From contig VYZB01000338.1 of the NCBI GenBank assembly GCA_013397455.1, positions 552,102 to 616,101 on the forward strand: a stretch of 64,000 nt of DNA, read 5' to 3'. The notes beneath the pieces are model-generated. The model saw only the letters and a list, made by a program, of their open reading frames with translations, was not told the origin of the DNA and ran no database searches. Both the position numbers and the translations under genes were made by a program. Shown piece after piece: positions 36,801 to 49,604 of the stretch (the stretch's first letter is position 1; every line of letters starts with the position of its first letter). The DNA comes from Crotophaga sulcirostris (Eukaryota; Chordata; Aves; Cuculiformes; Crotophagidae).

Positions 36801-37739
36801 CAGTGGCAGTGTGCAGGGAGGGGCAGAGTAGGTGAGATGGGCAGAGAAGCCCACCGAGCCCCCCAGATGGGGGCTGGTAGAACAGCCTGTGCTGACAGGA
36901 CCCGTGGTGTAGGAGCAGGAGACTGCACGTCCCCCAGCTTCACCCAGAGCCCAAGCCCTGGCCCTGCTCTGCAGCACTAAACCTGGGCACGCACAGCACA
37001 GATACGAGGCTTGTGAATGCAGGACAGCCCAGATGAGCCCTGCCACCACATCCTCCCTCTGCAGAGCTGTGAGCTCCATCTGTCTTGGCATCTCCTTTGC
37101 AGAAAACCTCTCATTTGAGGGCCAGAGACACCCATGTGGCTCCCACAGAGGAGCTCAGCTCTGGGATGCATTTGAAATGCACGGCTGTCCAGAGCTTCAC
37201 AGGGCCCGTTCACAACCTGGCCATGAGCTCAGAGAGGATATAAAGCAAGTGTCCACTGGGGAGTTACTTGGAAGAGAGTATTTCCCTGTTTCCCTTATGT
37301 GGGAAGGTGAATGAGTGGAGGTCATTCATAAAGTGGCTGGGGACCAGGGAGATCTCAGCAGAGGTCACGGTGCCCTGCCTCGCTCTGCCTGCCCGTGCTG
37401 AGCGTGGTGGCAGGCACAGCCCCTTGGCAAGGACCCCCTGGGGAAGGATGGGCTGTGTCTTTGCGCACATCTTGCTCACACCCCTGCTCAGAGAGCAAAT
37501 CCAGAGGTATTTTATCCTCTGTACATTTGTTTAAGGAAGTTTAAAAGCAAATTTGGCCCCTGGCTTTGAGTACTTGCTCCTATAAATTCAAACACCTTGG
37601 ACAGAGCATGTCTGTGCAGTCTTACATGTGACATTTAGCTAAAACCACTTACAAACAACTTGCATTACAAGTTTATTCATTCCCTGCAGAATGTTGGCTC
37701 CGCTGAGCGTCTCACGAGCCATCTGCTGCGGGCGAGCTG

Positions 37740-37880
37740 CTTATCTTTGCTATCAGAGCCCTCTTCTAAATATTATGACCAAACAGAATTCCAAGAACAA
37801 CATCCATCCCGCTGCACTGCAAATGCACAAAGCTGATAAACTGTTTATATATTATCAGCTAAATAAGTTGGGTTTATCTG
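37740..37880. promoter_or_regulatory. GATA motif cluster with perfect inverted pair
   Basis: TTATC lies at 37741-37745, TATC at 37751-37754, GATAA at 37835-37839, TTATC at 37852-37856 and TTATC at 37874-37878. The middle two form a perfect 9-bp inverted repeat, AGCTGATAA (37831-37839) and TTATCAGCT (37852-37860), with a 12-bp spacer. Paired GATA sites are a known arrangement in haematopoietic enhancers; the assignment here is inference. Confidence 0.2.
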
Positions 37881-40008
37881 GAAGGGTTTGCAAAAGAAAC
37901 CCTCTTGGGGTGCTCGGAAAGAATGCCTTTTGCTGGCAGTGCTGGGTGGGATGGGGAGCTCCTTGGGGCTCCACCCAGCAGGCCACCTTTGGCTGATCCA
38001 GCCCCAGGATGCCCATCGTGCCTGTGGGATGGGGGACCTGCAAAGATCAGCAGTTCCTCCCCAGGAGCCTGATGAGTTGTGGTGCAGCAGCGGGTGAGCA
38101 TTAGCTTCTTGTGTTGTGGCACCTTGGGCTCCACCACCGACCACATCCCCAGCCGTGGGGGGCAGAGCTCTCAGACCTTCTGCTGCTCTAGGGATCGGTG
38201 TCCACCTGCTGCTTCTTGCTTCTCTCCTGCCCCACACCTGACCTCTTTGTAGCTTCAGGTTGCACTGGGTCACTCCTCAAGGCAGTCTTGGTGTGTGAAC
38301 TGGCCAACCAGGGAGCTGTGGAACCTCCATGCCCGGGGCAGCAACAGGAGCCGGCAAACCCCGGCGCCTGGGACAGTGCCCAGAGCCACTGACCCCAGTG
38401 CCCCACGATAAATTATCTAAAGGCTTGTGAAATCCACCCAAAGGGTCTCTGCCCTTCCCAGAGTCCAAGAGCCCAAATTGGGTATCACAGACTGTGTTTA
38501 TTCTTCCACATTGGGTTTTCTTGATTGCCTTTTGGTGTCAAAAAGCTTTGGGCCACGGCCATGAACAGAGGTCAGCGTGGGTCAGCGCAGCAGACCCCAG
38601 CCATCCCAGCAAATGGAGAGCATTTATTCTCCCCAGGGGACTTCATATTTAAGGACATGCTGTCTGCTGGCTGCCAGCAAGCACATCTCACAAAGGCAAG
38701 CTGGTGGCCCCAGGCGCTCTCTCCAGGAGCACTTCAGCACAGCCTCCGCATGGTGGTTCAGGCAGTGAGATGTCCAGTGCACCTCCTGTGGTGACCCTGC
38801 ACGACCAAGAGCAGCCAAGGAGTGGGAGGCTGTGGCGCTGAACACCAGCAGGACTACCCAACCCTGGTTACTGGGTGCTGTTTTAGGACCTTGCCTCCCT
38901 GTCTGGAGAAGGAGACACAGTGACCGACTGCACCTGGGATGGGCTCAATAAACCTCAGGGCAGAAGCATCTCAGTGTGAGCAGAACAAAGAGGAGGAGCA
39001 AAGTATTGTGATATTAACAGTGATCCTGAAGCAGAGCAGATCTCAGATATGTCTTCATGGATCACTGCGCAGCTGGGGCACCCGTGCTTCTTCATTGACC
39101 CAGTAGTGGAGGAGTATTTCTCCTGCTAACACTTGCAGAGGACCAGAGCTCCTGGAAAGGTGTGGAGAGGGCAGGTGTAGGGAGCTGAGCTGGGTCGCGT
39201 GGCAGAAAGAGCTCATCCAGAGAAGATCCATCATCCAGCAGCTTAAAACTGCAGCCATCCTCCAGGTGGGTGCAGGGGGGCATGTTGTGCCCACCAGACT
39301 TTGGTGAGGAGGAGAAGTTAATGCACATGGGCTCTCTGCAGAGAGGGGGCTGATGCCTACAGGGGGGTCAGAGCGCTGAGGAGGAGCCGTGCTTTCTGCA
39401 CGTGGTTTGGGGAATGTCCTCATAGAGGGGTTGTCATTCGCTGGCCTGAGCCACTGCTTCTCAGAGTTGGGGGTGAAGTCACATATTGGCTTCAAGGCTG
39501 AAGAAACTGCCCCAGGGAGTTGGGAGGATCTGAGTGATCCTGGGCAGCCTTGAGATGGGTCTGCGTTATGGGTTAACACCTTCTAAACAGGTTAGTGCAC
39601 AACCTGCTCCATTGACCGGACACTGCAGGTGGAGAAGTGGAGAAGTGGAGTCAGGTGGGCACATTTCTGGGATGGGGATGAGCAGTGTGTCCAGTGAGAG
39701 AACACAGAGGGGCCAGGCAGCAGTGACAGGTTCTCCTCCACCTTGGTGTGCTCTGGTAGAGACTCAGTGCCTCTTTAGAAAGCAGGTACTCTGTGTGAAA
39801 CCCCACTTTCATGGGTCTGCGTGGCAACAAGCAGTGAGATGTGGTGCAGCAATGGTGATGGTGAGAACTCTTTTGTCTCTTAACTCACCCTATTTATGTT
39901 TTACAAAACTCCCCACAGTTTTATCCAGTGTGTTCAAACCATTTTTAAGGCCAGCCAGGGATCCAGCAACAACTGTGTGGCTTTTCCATCAGTCCCTGCT
40001 CGTGGGCT

Positions 40009-40304
40009 GTTCAAGTGGCAGGACTAGGACTCAAGGGAATGGCAGGAGGATGTGCCAGGGGAGGGTTAGGTTGGACATTAGGAAAGGTTCTTCACACAGA
40101 GGGTGGTGGAGCACTGGAACAGCTCCCCAGGGAAGCAGTCACAGCACCAAGCCTGACAATATCCAAGAAGCATTTGGACAACACCCTCAGCCACACGGTG
40201 TGAATGTTGGGGTTGTCCTGTGCAGGGACAGGAGCTGGACTTGACGATCCTTGTGGGTCCCTTCCAGCTCAGGTCAGTCTGTGATTCTGTGTGATTCTGT
40301 GACT
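40009..40304 (+). mobile_element. CR1 fragment, sister of the copy at 15801
   Basis: A plus-strand CR1 of about 295 bp: GGGAATGGCAGGAGGATGTG, TTAGGTTGGACATTAGG, GTGTGAATGTTGGGGTTGTC and tail GTGATTCTGTGTGATTCTGTG. It aligns with 15900-16172 almost throughout and starts about 100 bp further 3', so the two are independent truncations of one subfamily. Confidence 0.92.
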
Positions 40305-42597
40305 GTGGCTGAGCACTGTTTCCAGCTGAGGTCCTCAGCCACAGCAGGGCTGATCCCCCACTCGACTGTAGGATGGTAGGAAATGATGTGGTTCCTGGCA
40401 CATCAGCCATACGGGGGGTCCTGCCACCTCTGTGCATTGTGGTTGCCCTCCTCAGCCTATGGCTTCTCTTCTGGCAAGCTCATAACAGTGACCTTGAATG
40501 ACTCTTCACAATGAGATGTTATTCCCATGTTGTTCTCTTCTGAGGAACAACCCATCACATCGACCACTACAAGCTGATGGAGGGAGAGACCCTGGCTCTT
40601 GGAGATTGGTAGCACTCATGGCACTGCTGGTCTCTGTGGCAAATCTTATCATGAGGTCTTGTTTCTGTGTGTGTCCAGGATGGAGACAACTGGGATAGAC
40701 ATGAATCCACCTTCCCCCTGGAGATGCCACCAGCCCACAACTCTCCACCACTCAGCTCTGCCCTTGACTGGAAGCATCCAAAGCAGAAAGATGTCACTGT
40801 CCCATCTTGTGAAAATGGGGACAAAAAAGGCCCAGGGTCATAGAAAGCCTGTCTGGAAATGGGCAAAGGTGTCCAGGATTTGTCCTTCCTTTTTTCGTTC
40901 GTGCTTTCATACTTTATCACACTTCATTCTTTAAAGGGAAGTCTAAAGGAGGGGAAGATGGTGGTTGATTTTTTTTGTGCCAATACCCAGCCACCAGGAG
41001 AAGTGGCTGTCCCTGTGGCATGGAGGAGAGGGGACTCACCAGGGGAAAAAACAGAAGGGACAATTGAAAGGAAAGCTGCACAAATGCAAAGTGGGACAGG
41101 TCTGAGGAAGAGGAATGCTGTGGGGGAGAGAAGTTCTCTGAGCATCACCCTTGGCTCTTCAGAAGGAGCATTGCAGAAGCTGTTCTGGGATGCCCAACCC
41201 ATCCACTGCCGAGAGCTTGGCCCCTCAGGTTGCTTCTCAGCCTTACAACTCTGCAGGGACCCTTCACTCAGTGTCCACCTGGAGCTTCACTGGAGGCAGC
41301 AAGCTGTTTCCACCCCGTTTGCTGCTGAAACAGGCCCTCACTCAACCATGCCCAGACCCCTGATAACTGCTGGTCCCACGAAGAGTTTGTACTTTTCCAT
41401 GCTTCCTGTGAAGAAGTTTCCCAAAGGAGACCTCCAACATACAAAGGCACTCCTTGTCCTGGAAGTTCAGGCTGGCTCTGAGCCTCATCATTCTACATAT
41501 CTTGTATACACGAAGCAACTCCTTGGCATAAAGATATGGAGTTTATTAGGAGACACCGGAGCTTAGGAGCTGTCAGGAGTGGAAGTCAATCCTGTTTCTG
41601 ACACGCAAAGAGCCTTTTATAGGCTGGAATGGGCACTGGACCCAGCTAGCCCCTTCCCAGGCACCACTGATCATTGGAGCCTGATACTTGGACTTCCTCC
41701 AGTTTGAGTTGGGTCCCCATCCCTTACCGTGAGAGATAAGGACACAATCTCTTGAGCTGAACTCATTCAAACACACCCACACAGCCAGGCTGTGCTGCCC
41801 CAGGCTCTTTGTCTCCTCAACATGCTCATTAACCCTTGTCTTCTTTCCTGGAAGCTCAACAAGGGCACAGGAGCATCATAAGCCTGGCTGGCTGTGAAGG
41901 ACCATGGGATGCTGACCCTGTGCCCTTTCTCACCTGTAACATGATGGATGCAGAAGCAACAGGACCTTTCCTGGGACTTCTTTCAACCTGGGACCCCAGG
42001 GCTTTCCCATTTTCTCCACTGTTCAATGCTCTCTCAGTGTACAATAAGCTCTTCTCTTTGCCTGGAGCCATGGACTTGGCATTTTCTGCCATATCTTCTC
42101 CTCAACCACTCTCACCATAGGTAATATTTGCTTTAATGTGGCTTCTATCCATCAGTGAGGGTTTTGCATCTTTTAGGTCTTTTGCTCTCGTGTAATTTCC
42201 CAGTCTCCTCGGTCCTTACAGTTATACAATGTCCTTATATAATGCACATGTCCATCCCTTTCTCTCCTCTTCCTGCTCTGGCTTTGCTACCCTGGCTCAG
42301 AAAAATTAGCAAGTGATTATTTTTTTTTTTTTTGGAACTTTGTGGTCACAACATCCCTTTCCTGGCCTTGGACACCTTGCAGGACAGCTATGTCCATGTG
42401 TACTCGCCAGGAATAGCTGAGATCACTCAGTTTCTTCAGAAGTATCAGCTACAGCTTTCAGTGGTGAACCTCATTCAAGGACAGCTCAGGGATGAAGCTC
42501 GTTCAGCTCTCAGCTCAGCTCTTCCTCCTGATCCAGCTGCCCACGTGTAAATCAGCTTTTCAGTGCTGCAGATGGTGCTTCAGCTCTTCCTGGCTGG
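40305..42597. other. unique DNA with a T run
   Basis: 2.3 kb without a recognised gene. A 14-T run lies at 42320-42333. A 235-codon open frame at 40859-41566 shows no domain and overlaps a frame on the other strand. Confidence 0.45.
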
Positions 42598-42943
42598 TAT
42601 CACAGTGTCACAGTTTTACAAGGTTGGAAAGGACCTCTGAGATCATCGAGTCCAACCTATAACCCAACACTAACACCAACCCAGCATCTAAACCCTGGCA
42701 CGGAGTGCCTCAGCCAATCTCCCCTTAAACACCTCCAGGGTTGGTGACTCCACCACCTCCCTGGGCAGCGCATTCCAATGGCCAATCACCCTTTCAGGGA
42801 AGAACTTTTTCCTAATATCAAGCCTAAACTTTCCGTGAGGAAGCTTGAGTCCATGTCCTCTAGTTCTGTCCCTGGTCACCTGAGAGAAGAGACCAACCCC
42901 TGCCTGACTGCAACCTCCTTTTAGGTAGTTGTAGAGAGTAAAG
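42598..42943 (-). mobile_element. CR1, GATACTGTG-tail subfamily, longest minus copy
   Basis: A minus-strand CR1 of about 345 bp. The tail (TATCACAGTGTCACAG) is at 42598. An intact short frame on the minus strand (42879-42688) reads [20 protein letters not shown] and [15 protein letters not shown], the CR1 ORF2 C-terminus. The 5' limit near 42943 is in the AAAAGGAGGTTGCAGTC block. The C-terminal frame has no break here, which suggests a relatively young insertion. Confidence 0.95.
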
Positions 42944-45900
42944 TGTAGCAGAACTAGAAGTAGGAGTAGAAGTGGAGCAGGATTCAGGCATGTTCTCCAA
43001 GACCTGGGAAAGACTCAGAGCTTTTAAAACCTGACAGGTGAAAGAATGCACCCAAAGGAAAAGCCTTGACTTATTTTTGGGGCTGTTTTGAAGGAAGTTG
43101 CCTTCTACCAGTGTTTAAAGCTTCAGCTGAATTTGCAAGTCTCTCCTCCTCAGGCTCTCTGGTTGTCCCCCTGGGCTGCAGTTGATGTTTCAGGCTCGTG
43201 TGATCTCCCACCCTGACTTGCTGGAAGCCCATTTCCCTCTGGGATGGATTTTGCATGGATGCAGCATCCCATGGGCACCTGGGGGCAGAGGTTGGCAATC
43301 ACCCATCGCTCAGACCTGTGCCCTGTGTGGTCTTTCCTGAACCAAGGAGAGAATGTGAGCCAAAACCTTCTGCCAAAACTCCAACCAGATTTCTACTTCA
43401 CGTCTGCTCCTCAGGGACAGAGCCCTCCGAGCACTGCGCCGTGGGCGGTGGGAGACTCCAGCAAAGACACGTCACTGGGAATCTCACTCATTTGTAGCTC
43501 ATTCCAGTTGCACAGCTGTCTCCTTTAAACAAAGTTTACTCAACGTTACTTAATGCTTCAACCATGCCTCTGCCAGGAAGATGTTCAGCTGCAGCGTGTG
43601 TGACCTCTACCACCAAGCTAGTTTGGGCTGGGTCCTCCAAGGGGATGCCAAAGCCGCAGGAGTTGGGCATGGTGGTGGTTTGGAGCTGGATGGGACTGTT
43701 GGGGCTTTGGCTGAGCTCTCCCACCACTCACACACACCAGGGACAGGGCTCACCAGAACAAGTTGTCCTGGGCTTTCCACAGAGTCTCATCCTCACTCCA
43801 TCTGAGCCCTTCTTTTTTCAGTCCTGCATGAATCCCTGTGCCCTTGCTGATCGGCCAAGACTGGCAAGGCTGGGTGCTGCCAGATGGGTGGGGAGAGGGG
43901 ACCAGGAGGGGACAGTGCTGTCCTGAACCCCACGGCTCCAGGTCCTGAGCACCCAGGTGAGCCTTGTTCCAGTGTGCCCCATGGCAGCTCCCAGTGGGGA
44001 GGCTCTGGAGTCTGCCCTGACCCCTCTTTTATCCATTCCCAAGCTGGAGTCAGGAGCAGGCTGTGACTCAAAGTCTTGAATCATCCAAAAGAAGAAATCA
44101 CCCTAGTCTGTGCCTCAGTTTCCCAACTTACAAAGGAAGAGAACTGCTCTGAAAACCTTGAGAAAAGCATGCTGGGTGCCCACATCATCTGAGGTGTAAG
44201 TGGACCCTACTGCTGCGGGGCCAAGGGGCTCCATGATGTTGCTGAGGCTTCCCAGGTGCACAGGAGAAGAAGTTGTAGGTTGTATTCCTGTAGGATCCTT
44301 CTGGTTCTTCCAGACAGTGTGTTCATAAGCCTTTTTTGACACAGAGCTCCCTGTCAGACTATGTGGAGGTTGCCTCCCTCCATCCCAGTGATGGTGGGAG
44401 TGCTGCACAGAGCAGCAGCCAGCAGATTTATGGCCACTGTGTCTAGACCAGCTCCAACCTGGCTGGGAGGACAGGTACATCCTGGTGAAAGACAAAAGGC
44501 CCATCTCTGGCCATCTGGCCCTTCATCTTCCAGCCAAGCAGCAGGAATTTTGCCAAAAAGCACTCTGCAGCACTCTCCAGGGGCATGGGAGGGGGTGCTG
44601 GCCATCAGGCTGTCCTGCAGTTCAACCCATGGGGTGCAATGGGATGCCCAATCTGTTAATGGCATGAGCCCCACCTCTGCTATGAAACAGAAGGGATGGG
44701 ACTAGGGTGGGTTCCTGGCCCCAGCAACAGGTCTGCAGGGAGCCTGGTGGTTCCCTCTGAATGGCCCCAGGGGGCTGCCCCATCCTGGCTGGGGGTCTCA
44801 GCCCCATGGGAGCAGAGCTGGGCTGGGCACATGGGCTTAGGGAAGGGCATGGAAGGGCTGGAACAGGCAAAATCCCCAGGCTGCCCACGTGCAAAGGGCT
44901 ACAAGAACCCACCAAAAGAGCAATCCTCTGCTCAAATGCATGAATGGGAAAGGAAAACTGCCTCTTTTTAAAGGGCAGGGATGCTCAGCTGTGATGCTCA
45001 ATGGCACTGGGATTGTTGGCAGAAGCAAGGGGGCACGTGTCTCACATATGAGAGGTGGGAACCAAAAGTCCTGGTACCAGCAGATATCCTCACCCTGCTG
45101 GCAGATGGCTTGTAGCACAACAGTGCTACTCCAACAGTGTCAGTGGGGCTGCTCCAGGGATGCAGGACCTCCCTGGTGGCAGGCTCGGAGGGGACAGATC
45201 AGGCTGCAGCTCGGTTGTCCCCTGCCTGTTGGGCTTGTTGGCAGATGCAGGAGCGCCAGGGTTTTTGTCTGGGATGGAGGGTGTGCTGTGGCTTTGCTAC
45301 TCACTTCCTCGTGTTTGGCATTTTATGGGGGATTTAGCAGGGGTGGCAGCATCAGCTGCCAAGCAGAGAGATCCAGGCACGTGTGCGACCGTGCCGATGT
45401 GTGCCCACACGTGCCTGGGGACAAACACAGAGATGCGGATGTAAAGAAAAACATAAATATATACAATAGTTTTCCACAATTAAGAGATGTTTTAGAGAAG
45501 AAAATTTCCATTTTAGGCGTAGGAACATCAATTTTATAAATAAAAGATTTAAATAAACATTAGCATGGATACACCAACACACACACACACATACAGGCTC
45601 ACACACGCACTTAAAATAGGCTCCCACACTATAATTGTAAATAGTACAAAACAAATGAATTCTCCAAATATTGTTTAAACTGGCACAAGGGGTTATGATG
45701 TCATCTCTGTAGTAATCATAAACTTGTTTTCCTGTAATAAATATGATTGCTTTTCCCATTAACAGTTTATTGGGACTTTTGGTCTATGCGGGACCAATAC
45801 CAAACTGACTGGTTTTGATTGCTGAAGACTGAATTAGGTCTCCATCCTCTCTGCTGGCTCACTAACACTGCTGTCACTAGTCATTCTTTTATTTTCTCAT

Positions 45901-46084
45901 CCTGGTCCTCTGGGGACATAAAGAGTGGCGCCTCGCTCATGAGCAGGATTGCAGTTTCTGCAGTGTGTGGTGGGACCCTTTCTGTGGACCCGATTGGCAG
46001 CTGTAGCACGGCCTTCAGCAGGAGCAGGTCTGGACCTCAGTGCTGCTTGGAGCCAGGCACTGCCCCAGCACTGGGCTGCAGGGG
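42944..46084. other. unique DNA with CA microsatellite
   Basis: 3.1 kb without an assigned gene. Open frames up to 216 codons (44889-45539) lack known domains. The part from about 45430 to 45780 is AT-rich and includes a short CA repeat (45571-45612). Confidence 0.45.
45571..45612. repeat. CA microsatellite
   Basis: A core of CACACACACACACACA-type dinucleotides, interrupted by TACAGGCT and followed by CACACACGCAC. About 40 bases in all. Confidence 0.8.
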
Positions 46085-46400
46085 CATAGAAACATAGAAT
46101 GGTTTGGAAAAGACCTTTAAGATCATCAAGTCCAACCACTGATGCAAACCCGCTAAGTCCACCACCACACCATGACCCCAAGTACAGCATCTACCCATCT
46201 TCTGAACACCTCCAGGGACGGTGACTCAAACACCCCCCTGGGCAGCCTTTCAGTAAAGAAACTCCTCTTAATATGCAACTTAATTCTACTCTGGTACATC
46301 TTGAGGACAATTCCCCTTGTGCTGTCACTGGCTACCAGGGAGAAGAGACCAGCATCCACCTTGCTGCAACCTCCTTTTAGGTAGTTGTAGAGGGTGATAA
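46085..46400 (-). mobile_element. CR1 retrotransposon 3' fragment
   Basis: A minus-strand CR1 of about 315 bp with tail CATAGAAACATAGAATGG at 46085. The C-terminal ORF2 frame on the minus strand includes DAGLFSLVASDSTRG and LPRGVFESPSLEVFRRWVDA. A small deletion has removed the usual HW(N) segment. The 5' limit is in the AAAAGGAGGTTGCAGCAAGG block near 46380. Confidence 0.92.
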
Positions 46401-48111
46401 GAGAGCATGGGGGAAAATGCAGAGGGATGGGGGCTTGCTGTCCCCATGTCCCCAGCCCTCCCAGAGGCTGATGCTAACAAGCCTGGCTGATGAAGAACTG
46501 TCCACCCTGTAGTCTCATGGGAGTGAAGCTGCTGGGGCTGGGTCACCTCATTGCTTTGATTCAGGGCTGTCACTGCTGGACCTGTCCTCAGGCAAGATGT
46601 GCATGTGTGCTGGGCGAGCATCCTCACCAGCTCTGCAGGGCCCAGTCCTGGCATTTTGACATCTTCACTGGGAAGAGCCTGTGATGGAGGGGGAGGTGGC
46701 ATTCCCTTCTCCAGCGGCAGCACGATGGTCCCAGGCTTGTAGCCTTGTGTCTCAGCAGAGTTTCACCCATGGGTGGAGACGAGAGCCACTCCTGGGTGCA
46801 CTGTGGGGACAGCATCTGTGTCCCTATACCCCCCTGAGCCAGGAGTGACCCTGAGAGCACAGCTGGCAGCACTGAGGAGTCCCAGGGCTGGATCCCCACT
46901 GGGGTGCACTGCACATCACAGGATCTCTGAGCAGGTGACAGCCCCAGCATCCTGCTCCAGTCCTGGGGGCAGAGTCCCACTGCCCCAGCTTATCTTCTGT
47001 TCGTATGCACAGCTCTGTAGGAAACACTGCTGGAACACGTGGGCTCTACTCCTAGAGCTCCGTTCATTCACACTTATCAGCACCAGGACACGGTGTCTCT
47101 GAATGACTTAGAATAATATTTGGAAAAATCCATCTTAAGTATATTAGCTCGCTAAGCCTTTAAGTCTTCACAAGGGCTGTAATTCCAAGGACGCTGATGC
47201 GTGCCTGTGCCAAGGGTTTTGCAACAGTGACACACAGGCAGCCAGGCTCCTCCTGCGCCTCATCCTGCTGCCCTGAAAATGGTTAACAAATGTCTTGCTG
47301 CTGGAAATCTGTTTCTGCTTAGCTGGGAAGCGGTGGGGTTCTGAACCCTGCTTTGTAGCACCCTGCTGGCAGCTTTTGTCATTCTCAGGCTTGGCATATT
47401 ATTGGAACTATTAAATGATGTTGCATTGCCTCATTGTATTTAGATTTTAAACATATTTGCAAGGCTTTGAAAGAAAAAAAAAATTTGTTCTCATTATTAG
47501 AGCAATGTACCAAATACCTTCTAGTAAATAATCTCTCCCAGAACTGCTCTGCTCACCCAGAGTGGGCTGGGGAGCAATAAACCAGCAAAAGGGAAGGGAA
47601 AAAAAGAGCGTGGATGTTACAGGGACATAGAGCCAGGAGAAGTGGGAAAGCACAGGATGATGTAGCTTAACACCCTCTGAGCTTCTGTTCTGTACAGACA
47701 CCCAGCTGGGAGGGCGTTCGACTCCCAACCTGGTGCCAAGGGCAGGTTGGCAGGAGCAGAGCACAGGCAGAGCCAGCACCAGAGAGAGGTGATGGGACAA
47801 ATGGGTTTTGCCTTGTGCCACTGCCTCTGGCAGTGCTGGAAGTGGCCAGAGCCTTTGGCATGAGAGTCTGGCAGCAAGGAATGTCAGAAGGAGCTCAGAG
47901 TCTCCCTGGGGGCTGCTGGGGAGTGCAGGAGTAGCTTGAGGAAACACAGGGCTTTGCTGCTTGTGTTTCTCAGTCCTCCATGTCTGAGCAGCTTCATGGC
48001 CAGAAAATAGGGTGGGCAGCCTTGGATTCTCCAGGCTCTCCCATTGCAGTACCCAGGCTGACTAAAATCAAGAGGCAGAGCCAACATGCCTGCTCACCTG
48101 CACGTCTCTTC

Positions 48112-48210
48112 GTGGAGGTGGAGGTGGAGATGGAGATGGAGATGGAGGTGGAAATGGACATGGACATGGAGGTGGAGATGGAAATGCAGATGGGGGTGGA
48201 GGTGGAGATG
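48112..48210. repeat. GGAGAT/GGAGGT hexamer microsatellite
   Basis: About 16 units of a six-base motif alternating GGAGGT, GGAGAT and GGACAT. The plus strand is almost free of C over about 100 bases. In frame it gives an artificial alternating acidic-methionine peptide (VEVEMEMEME). No coding role is suggested. Confidence 0.9.
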
Positions 48211-48767
48211 TTTGTGTTTGTGAAACTGTCTTAGCCAAGTCGTTTAGCAGTCTTTCCCTGCCACTATCACCATGTACACTATCCAACCTGGCAAATGACC
48301 CACACACAAAACTCTTGAGTAGATGTTTTTCCAGAGTTTTGATGATTCCTTGGCATACCTGAACTTAATCTGCTGCTCTTCATCCGTCTCTTCAGAGCAG
48401 ACCTCTGAAGGCAGAGTTCATCTTCTCTTATTCTGGTGCCATTGTCTGAAGGGGCTCCAGCAGTGAGTCTGGGGCACAGTGGCAGAGCCTCAGCATGTCC
48501 CAGCTCCAGGTTCCCTCTGCAGAGAGGGATGAGCAGTGCTGAAGGGGGAATAACACGGGGCATTCTTGATGTTTCCTTGCAGCACCATAAAGCCTCCATG
48601 CCAGCATCCCCGGGCTACAGAGCTATGGAATCACTGATGATCTCTCCCTTAGCTACCAGCCTTCCCAGCACTCCAGCAGCAGAGCTAATTACTAGTGATT
48701 TGCCTACCAGTACTACCCTGGGCCAAGTATATATTAGGTCAATCTTCTAGAAGCTGGGAAAGTACCA

Positions 48768-48808
48768 AAAAAGCAAACAAAACCAAAACAACAACAACAC
48801 AACAAAAA
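48768..48808. repeat. A-rich CAA simple repeat
   Basis: Impure AAC/CAA units such as CAAAACAACAACAACAC over about 40 bases. Confidence 0.8.
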
Positions 48809-49353
48809 GCCAAGGAGAAAGGAAAATAACTGTGATACTGGTGTGATGTCTGTGCATGAGTATTTTTGCAGCGAAGGAATGCAGATGCATTTTTGCTGTG
48901 TTACAGCACAGTTCTAGTCAGACCAGCAATGATGCACTATAAACAGACCATGTTAAAACACTGAGTTCTCTCTAGATCTTTCTGCAGCGTTTTCTGTAAA
49001 TAGTTATTTGGTAATAGGCATTTTATTTGCTTTGCAGAGTCCCTAAATAGTATGAGCCCAAGTTCAGGAACATGTGTGTGCTGGCATTTATTTTAGAGGG
49101 CTTTTTATTTAGTAAGCACGATGGCAAGCAACATTCTCCCACCAAGACTGCCCTGAGCCCACGGTGCCGTGGAACCAGGGTTCACTGCTTCCTGGCCCCA
49201 TCTTTGCGAGAGGCTCCACTGGTGCAGGCTCAGGCTGAGCACCTGGGACAGCAAAGGAGCAAAGGAGAGCCAAGGGCAGCTCTCCCGGTTCCCAAGCACA
49301 GGCTAGCGTGGACATGAGTTCATGGAAAACTGGAGAGATGCCTGAGGACTGGA

Positions 49354-49436
49354 GAATCACAGTATCACAGGATCACAAGATTGGAAAGCAGCTCTGAGAT
49401 CATCGAGTCCAACCTATAACCCAACACTAACACTAA
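49354..49436 (-). mobile_element. CR1 3' fragment, GATACTGTG-tail subfamily
   Basis: About 80 bp on the minus strand: tail ATCACAGTATCACAGGATCAC, then GATCATCGAGTCCAACCTAT, ending at CCAACACTAACACTAAT. On the minus strand its truncated 5' end abuts the 3' tail of the next CR1. Confidence 0.9.
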
Positions 49437-49586
49437 TCATAAAATCACAGAATGCTTTCAGTTGGAAGGGGCCTTTACAGATCATCCAGTCCAACCCCCC
49501 TGCTGTGAGCAGAGCAGGTTGCTCAGAGCCCCATCCAATCTGAACTTTGAATGTTGCCAAGGATGGGGCTTCTACCACCTCTCTGG
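49437..49586 (-). mobile_element. CR1 3' fragment of another subfamily
   Basis: About 150 bp on the minus strand: ATCATAAAATCACAGAATGC, CAGTTGGAAGGGGCCTTTA and TTGCTCAGAGCCCCATCCAA, ending in CACCTCTCTGG. It is the middle piece of the three-part CR1 composite. Confidence 0.88.
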
Positions 49587-49604
49587 ACTCACTGGGTTCT
49601 ACAT

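Larger units (their letters stand above)
31204..40008. other. 8.8 kb repeat-poor unique DNA
   Basis: The longest stretch without CR1. I see no assignable exon or RNA gene. AT-rich islands occur at about 32040-32180, 33790-34050, 35000-35110 and 37500-37880. Two of them (33820-33890 and 37740-37880) hold dense GATA-type motifs and are listed separately. Low repeat density plus AT-rich islands is compatible with a regulatory landscape, but this is inference. Confidence 0.4.
46401..49353. other. unique DNA with simple repeats
   Basis: About 3 kb without an assigned gene. It includes the hexamer array at 48112-48210 and an A-rich CAA repeat at 48768-48808. The part from 48830 to 49130 is AT-rich unique sequence. 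Confidence 0.45.

Noticed and set aside
40859..41566. 235-codon open frame on the plus strand
   Set aside because: No domain or signal is recognised, it overlaps a minus-strand frame, and the composition is not protein-like.
47980..48234. Frame with alternating V/M and E residues
   Set aside because: It is the translation of the GGAGRT hexamer repeat.
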